Part shown: in pieces, positions 60,066 through 64,000 of the stretch | Layout of the letters: every line of letters begins with the position of its first letter | How positions within the stretch are numbered: position 1 is the first letter of the stretch | Source: Pandoraea pulmonicola | GTDB taxonomy: Bacteria; Pseudomonadota; Gammaproteobacteria; Burkholderiales; Burkholderiaceae | Assembly (NCBI RefSeq): GCF_000815105.2 | Contig: NZ_CP010310.2 | Span: forward strand, 1,302,001-1,366,000 | DNA: 64,000 nucleotides | Reading direction: 5' to 3' | The notes under the pieces: model-generated | Told to the model about the DNA's origin: nothing | Seen by the model: the letters and a program-made list of their open reading frames with translations, nothing else | The model's database searches: none | Translations under genes and position numbers: made by a program

Positions 60066-61616
60066 CTACAGGCCGAGATCCTGATAGAGCTTGGCCATGC
60101 GCGCGTCGACGTCGGCGGTCATGTCGATGGGACGTCCCCATTCGCGCGAAGTTTCGCCCGGCCACTTGTTCGTCGCATCGATCCCCATTTTCGAGCCGAG
60201 CCCGGCTTCGGGCGACGCGAAATCGAGATAGTCGATGGGCGTGCGGTCGACGAGCGTGGTGTCGCGGGTCGGGTCCACGCGCGTGGTGATCGCCCAGATG
60301 ACTTCCTTCCAGTCGCGAATGTCGACGTCCTCGTCGACCACGACGATGAACTTCGTATACATGAATTGGCGCAGGAAGCTCCACACGCCGAACATCACGC
60401 GTTTGGCATGGCCCGGATAGGCTTTCTTCATCTGCACGATCGCCATGCGATAGCTGCAGCCTTCCGGGGGCAGATAGAAGTCGGTGATCTCCGGGAACTG
60501 CTTTTGCAGCAGCGGCACGAACACTTCATTGAGCGCCACGCCGAGCACCGCCGGCTCGTCGGGCGGTTTGCCCGTATACGTCGAGTGGTAGACCGCGTTG
60601 CGGCGCAGCGTGATGCGCTCGATCGTGAAGACGGGGAACCACTCCTGCTCGTTGTAATAGCCGGTGTGATCGCCGTAGGGGCCTTCCAGGGCATGGGCGT
60701 AGCCAGCCGTCGCGCCGCGGCTCGGCGGCGGGGGAGCGCCTTCGGGCGCGGCAGGCGGTTGGCCGGACGGATGAATGAAGCCTTCGAGCACGATTTCCGC
60801 CCGCGCGGGAACGCGCAGCGATTCCAGCCCCGGCGTGAGGCACTTGGCCAGCTCGGTGCGGCTGCCGCGCAGCAAGCCCGCAAACTGGTATTCGGAGAGC
60901 GTATCGGGCACCGGCGTGACGGCGCCCAGCATCGTCGCGGGATCGGCGCCCAGCGCCACGGCGATCGGGAAGGGCTTGCCAGGGTTGGCCTGCGCGAACT
61001 CGCGGAAGTCGAGCGCGCCGCCGCGGTGCGCGAGCCAGCGCATGATGACTTGATTGCGGCCGATGACCTGCTGGCGGTAGATACCCAGGTTCTGGCGCTT
61101 GCGGTGCGGCCCCTTCGTGATGACAAGGCCCCAGGTGATGAGCGGGGCGGCGTCGCCGGGCCAGCAGGTCTGAATAGGCAAGCGTGCGAGATCGACATCG
61201 TCACCCTCCCAGGCGATCTCCTGGCACACGGGCGAGCCGACCTCCTTGGGCGCCATGTCCCAAATGGCCTTCGCCATGCCGAGCAGCTTGCCGGCGTCCT
61301 TCAGCCCGCGCGGAGGTTCGGGTTCCTTGAGCGTCGAGAGAAGGCGGCCGATGTCGCGCAGCGAGCCAAGCGCGTCCTCGCCTTTGTCGACGCCCATGCC
61401 CAGCGCCACTCGTTCAGGGGTGCCAAACAAATTGGCAAGTACCGGCATGTCGTAGCCCGTGGGGCGCTCGAACCAGAGGGCGGGGCCCGCCGCCTTGAGC
61501 ACGCGGTCGGCAAGCGCCGTCATCTCAAGCACTGGCGAGACCGGTACGTCTACGCGACGAAGCTGGCCGGATCGCTCCAGTTGCACGGTGAAGTCACGAA
61601 GATCGAGATATTTCAT
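60066..61616 (-). CDS. ubiD: UbiD-family prenylated-FMN decarboxylase
   Basis: 516 residues from ATG 61616. The family start is [21 protein letters not shown]. Conserved blocks include [20 protein letters not shown] and [20 protein letters not shown], and [20 protein letters not shown] at the end. UbiD decarboxylates 4-hydroxy-3-polyprenylbenzoate in ubiquinone synthesis, using a prenylated FMN made by UbiX, which is not in the window. A Pro/Ala-rich insert of about 25 residues sits near 281-309. It stands alone and is divergent from the transglycosylase. Confidence 0.93.
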   Translation of the reverse strand: MKYLDLRDFTVQLERSGQLRRVDVPVSPVLEMTALADRVLKAAGPALWFERPTGYDMPVLANLFGTPERVALGMGVDKGEDALGSLRDIGRLLSTLKEPEPPRGLKDAGKLLGMAKAIWDMAPKEVGSPVCQEIAWEGDDVDLARLPIQTCWPGDAAPLITWGLVITKGPHRKRQNLGIYRQQVIGRNQVIMRWLAHRGGALDFREFAQANPGKPFPIAVALGADPATMLGAVTPVPDTLSEYQFAGLLRGSRTELAKCLTPGLESLRVPARAEIVLEGFIHPSGQPPAAPEGAPPPPSRGATAGYAHALEGPYGDHTGYYNEQEWFPVFTIERITLRRNAVYHSTYTGKPPDEPAVLGVALNEVFVPLLQKQFPEITDFYLPPEGCSYRMAIVQMKKAYPGHAKRVMFGVWSFLRQFMYTKFIVVVDEDVDIRDWKEVIWAITTRVDPTRDTTLVDRTPIDYLDFASPEAGLGSKMGIDATNKWPGETSREWGRPIDMTADVDARMAKLYQDLGL

Positions 61617-61812
61617 GAAACAAACCGTTACCAAAAATTTTTACGAATTTCATACGCCCCGTGAAAACGACCGTTTGAAACCGTGTTTTGTCCGAGTGAC
61701 ACCCTGTAAACGCAGGGTAGGGCAGGGCATTTTACCGGTCGGGACGCACAAACGTCACGGCAAAACCGTCGCTTTAAATTACTTTTGGTAATGATTTTGC
61801 TTAATAATAGTA

Positions 61813-61840
61813 TTGACGGTTTATATATGACTGCTACAAT
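61813..61840 (+). promoter_or_regulatory. Strong sigma-70 promoter of the lytic transglycosylase
   Basis: TTGACG (61813-61818), 16-base spacer, TACAAT (61835-61840): five of six matches in each box, with an AT-rich spacer. The transcript should start near 61847, leaving a leader of about 336 bases before ATG 62183. Confidence 0.8.
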
Positions 61841-62182
61841 CCGCCCGTTGAATCCAGAAAGGCGGCTTTGACGACGGGTGGGCCGACCCGCGCGAGCTTA
61901 GCGACAACTACAACATCGACGTGGATTTTCAGTGGCTGGTTTTCTCACCGAGGTCGGGAAGCCAGTGTTTTAGGAAGCAGCGCGAGCGATAGCTCGTCAG
62001 CGCCGGAGACCTGAACAGGTCGGCGCGCTGCGGCGGTAGCGGCATCGTCCATGACAACACGATGCACCGCCTTGTCCATATGCCGTAAATGAGCGCTTCA
62101 CGGGATGCCTGGCGGGCATACCGGCTCGTTTCCTTACGCCTCGGGGCCACCTCGGGGTGACGGCGTAACCGGAGTACGTAGT
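61841..62182 (+). other. Long structured 5' leader of the transglycosylase mRNA
   Basis: About 340 bases without a supported gene. Hairpins: CGAGC/GCTCG (61983-61996); CGCC-GGA-GACCTG/CAGGTC-GGCG (62001-62025); and TTACGCC (62134-62140) with GGCGTAA (62162-62168), whose right arm ends at the ribosome site CCGGAG (62169-62174). The last one also contains two CCTCGGGG copies. A 48-codon frame starting at TTG 61868 ends in the second hairpin's loop and could be a leader peptide. Candidate cis-regulatory RNA. Confidence 0.45.
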
Positions 62183-63238
62183 ATGAAGAAGTCTGGTTTA
62201 TCACCCTGGCTACTGGCCGCTGTCGGTGCGCTTCGTGCGCGCGGCGCGGCAACGGTAGCCGCGGCTCGCCGCGATTGGCGTCGCCTTGCATGGCACGGCG
62301 GTCGTGCTGGACTGTATGCGTCCAGCGCGGTCGGTCTGGTGGCCGTGGTCGGTACGCTGGCGCTGTGGGCCCGACCGACGTGGCGCGCCGATCTGGCGTC
62401 GCGCGTGGGTCCGCTGCTCGAGGCAGCCACCGGTTCGGCCAACGCGGCTGGCCAGGGCGCCAACGGCAATATTGCAGCACAAGGTTCGGCGTCCGACTCG
62501 GCGTTGATTGCGCAAGCCGCACAGCACGTGCCGTCCGCCGCCGTTCTCGCCGCGTACATTCCGAACCAGCGTGTGGCCGCCGATGCGCGCCCCACCAAGG
62601 CGTTGGATACGCGCGAGCAGATCGCCGTGGCCGATTATCTGGCCCGTCGCTACCGCGTCGCGGGCGATGTCACGGGCAACCTCGTGCGCGCCGCCTATTC
62701 GACAGGCAAGGAAGTCGGGCTCGATCCGCTGCTCCTGCTGGCCGTGATGGCCATCGAATCGGGCTTCAACCCGTACGCGGAAAGCACCGTGGGCGCCCAG
62801 GGCCTCATGCAGGTGATGTCGAAGGTGCATCAGGACAAGCTCGAGTATTTCGGTGGTCCCGAGGCAGCGCTGCATCCGCTCGCGAATATCAAGGTCGGTG
62901 CTCTGATCCTGAAGGAATGCATCGCACGCGGCGGCTCGCTGGCCGGTGGTCTGCGCCTGTATGTCGGATCGACCAGTGCCGGTGACGGCGGCTACGGCGC
63001 CAAGGTGCTCGCCGAGCGCGACCGTCTGCGTAGTGTGGCCATGGGTCGCAAGATCTCGCCGAACGCGCCGCAAGCACCGGTGATCGTCAGCTCGGCCAAG
63101 CCGGTGGCGAAGCCGGTCTCGGCAGGCAAGGCCGACGACGGCGCGCAGGCCGCGCCGGCACCTGCGGCATCGACCTCGAGCGGCAAGGCCGCTGCGGCTG
63201 CCAAGCCGCTCGAAGCCGACGACAGCACGGCGGCCTGA
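62183..63238 (+). CDS. Lytic transglycosylase (SLT family), membrane-anchored
   Basis: 351 residues. A basic N-terminus precedes a likely membrane anchor (about 42-63, SSAVGLVAVVGTLALWA). The SLT catalytic domain (about 170-285) has the catalytic Glu192 in VMAIESGFNPYAES, then GAQGLMQVMSKVHQ and ANIKVGALILKECIARGGSL. The C-terminal 60 residues are Ala/Pro/Lys-rich and disordered. It cleaves peptidoglycan glycan strands in the periplasm. It is not in the flagellar cluster, but FlgJ there lacks a hydrolase, so a helper role is possible, not shown. Confidence 0.9.
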   Translation: MKKSGLSPWLLAAVGALRARGAATVAAARRDWRRLAWHGGRAGLYASSAVGLVAVVGTLALWARPTWRADLASRVGPLLEAATGSANAAGQGANGNIAAQGSASDSALIAQAAQHVPSAAVLAAYIPNQRVAADARPTKALDTREQIAVADYLARRYRVAGDVTGNLVRAAYSTGKEVGLDPLLLLAVMAIESGFNPYAESTVGAQGLMQVMSKVHQDKLEYFGGPEAALHPLANIKVGALILKECIARGGSLAGGLRLYVGSTSAGDGGYGAKVLAERDRLRSVAMGRKISPNAPQAPVIVSSAKPVAKPVSAGKADDGAQAAPAPAASTSSGKAAAAAKPLEADDSTAA

Positions 63239-63347
63239 GCGGGCTGAACGGGTCGTGACCTCGAAGATGCGCTGCGGCCAGCGCATCGGCATTCATCGGC
63301 CAACGTATTGCGGTGTCTATATATAGAGGCGCGATGCGTCGGCCAAC

Positions 63348-63381
63348 AAAAAACCCATCGAAGCGATTCGATGGGTTTTTT
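63348..63381. terminator. Bidirectional intrinsic terminator
   Basis: AAAAAACCCATCGAA (63348-63362) pairs with TTCGATGGGTTTTTT (63367-63381) around a GCGA loop: 15 base pairs, six Ts in both directions. It closes the transglycosylase transcript and the convergent aminotransferase transcript. Confidence 0.94.
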
Positions 63382-63444
63382 GCTTTCCGGCGACCGACCG
63401 GAATCCGACAGCCTTGGGCACCAGGGTGCTGACGGGGCTCGCGC

Positions 63445-64000
63445 TCAGGTGGCGGCGAAGACCTTGCCGATCCGGTCCATGGCTTCGTGCAATTGTTCGA
63501 GCGACGTCGCATACGACAGGCGGATGTACTGGCGCGGTTGCGCGAACCCGAAGTCCAGTCCCGGCACGAGCACCACGCTGGCCTGTTGCAGCAGCGATTG
63601 GGTCAGGCGTTCGCTGTCGGCGGCGTCCGGGTGGTGCACGCCCGTGCAATCGGCGTAGACGTAGAACGCGCCATCCGGCATGACCGGTACCTTGAAGCCC
63701 AGTTGCTCCAGTGCAGGCACGATGAAGTCGCGCCGCTGGCGAAAGGCGTCCTTGCGCGTTTCGTAAATCGCCAGCGTTTCGGGCAGGAAGCACGCCGTCG
63801 CGGCATGCTGGGCCACGGCCGACGGGCAGATGAACAGGTTCTGCGCGAGCTTCTCGAAGGTCGGCACCAGCGCCGGCGGCACGACCAGCCAGCCTAGGCG
63901 CCAGCCCGTCATGTTGAAATATTTCGAGAAGCTGCTCACGACGAGCACGTCGTCACCGAAGGACAGGGCCGTCGTCGGCTTGCCGTCGTACGACAGGCCC
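63445..64000 (-). CDS. PLP-dependent class I/II aminotransferase (C-terminal part)
   Basis: The last about 185 codons are present; the start lies beyond the right edge. VVSSFSKYFNMTGWRLGWLV contains the PLP-binding Lys in SFSKYFNMTG. VMPDGAFYVYADCTG and the C-terminal RQYIRLSYATSLEQLHEAMD match the AspC/AlaC-like fold-type I aminotransferases. The exact amino donor cannot be deduced from the fragment. It is convergent with the transglycosylase across a terminator. Confidence 0.88.
   Translation of the reverse strand, partial: GLSYDGKPTTALSFGDDVLVVSSFSKYFNMTGWRLGWLVVPPALVPTFEKLAQNLFICPSAVAQHAATACFLPETLAIYETRKDAFRQRRDFIVPALEQLGFKVPVMPDGAFYVYADCTGVHHPDAADSERLTQSLLQQASVVLVPGLDFGFAQPRQYIRLSYATSLEQLHEAMDRIGKVFAAT

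Noticed and set aside
61868..62014. 48-codon TTG-started frame as a real gene
   Set aside because: Thr/Ser-rich, no family resemblance and weak ribosome site; mentioned only as a possible leader peptide.
1..64000. tRNA, rRNA, CRISPR, insertion sequences, prophage or integrase genes
   Set aside because: No cloverleaf-like sequence, direct-repeat array, transposase or integrase motif was seen on either strand.

Overview
The window is GC-rich, densely packed bacterial DNA. Gene content points to a beta-proteobacterium of the Burkholderiales: a Burkholderia-type trimeric porin, metNIQ, a MipA/OmpV protein, UbiD, and a porin linked to an ABC importer. A Pandoraea- or Burkholderia-like genus is my best guess, but nothing here fixes the genus. 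I see no rRNA, tRNA, insertion sequence, prophage or CRISPR array.

Bases 1-30000 hold an almost complete flagellar system with the layout of the secondary, lateral (Flag-2/laf) type. The plus strand carries fliF (cut by the window edge), fliG-H-I-J, fliD, fliS, a FliT-like gene, fliK, the sigma-28 gene fliA, motA, motB, flgM and flgN. A short control region follows, then flgB-L, a LafW-position gene of unknown fold, and the flagellin. Convergent to the flagellin, the minus strand carries the export and switch genes fliM-N-P-Q-R and flhB-A. A lone fliE diverges from fliM. The cluster therefore has its own stator, sigma factor, anti-sigma factor, filament and cap. It has no flgA, fliL, fliO, flhF or chemotaxis genes in view, and its FliM lacks the usual CheY-docking N-terminus. 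Most junctions are 4-base ATGA overlaps, which suggests tight translational coupling.

Bases 30000-43100 are accessory metabolism and regulation. There is a porin-ATPase-binding protein-permease operon, an OmpR-family two-component system (RstAB-like) divergent from a MipA/OmpV gene, an extended short-chain dehydrogenase-like reductase, two LysR regulators, a PfkB sugar kinase and a TauE/SafE permease.

Bases 43300-51200 look like an envelope/stress island. It holds a soluble chemoreceptor with its signalling domain first, a Pro/Tyr-rich secreted protein, a secreted protein with three C-x10-C repeats, an entericidin lipoprotein, a CsbD protein, two tandem DUF1328 membrane peptides, a ferritin-like protein, a CHASE3 histidine kinase, a NarL-type regulator and a stand-alone receiver.

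Bases 51400-64000 hold metNIQ (methionine uptake), an EAL-CBS-GGDEF protein, an APC permease with a succinate-semialdehyde dehydrogenase upstream, ubiD, a lytic transglycosylase behind a strong promoter and a roughly 340-nt structured leader, and the C-terminal part of an aminotransferase running off the right edge. Strong intrinsic terminators close the flagellin, metQ, EAL and transglycosylase units.
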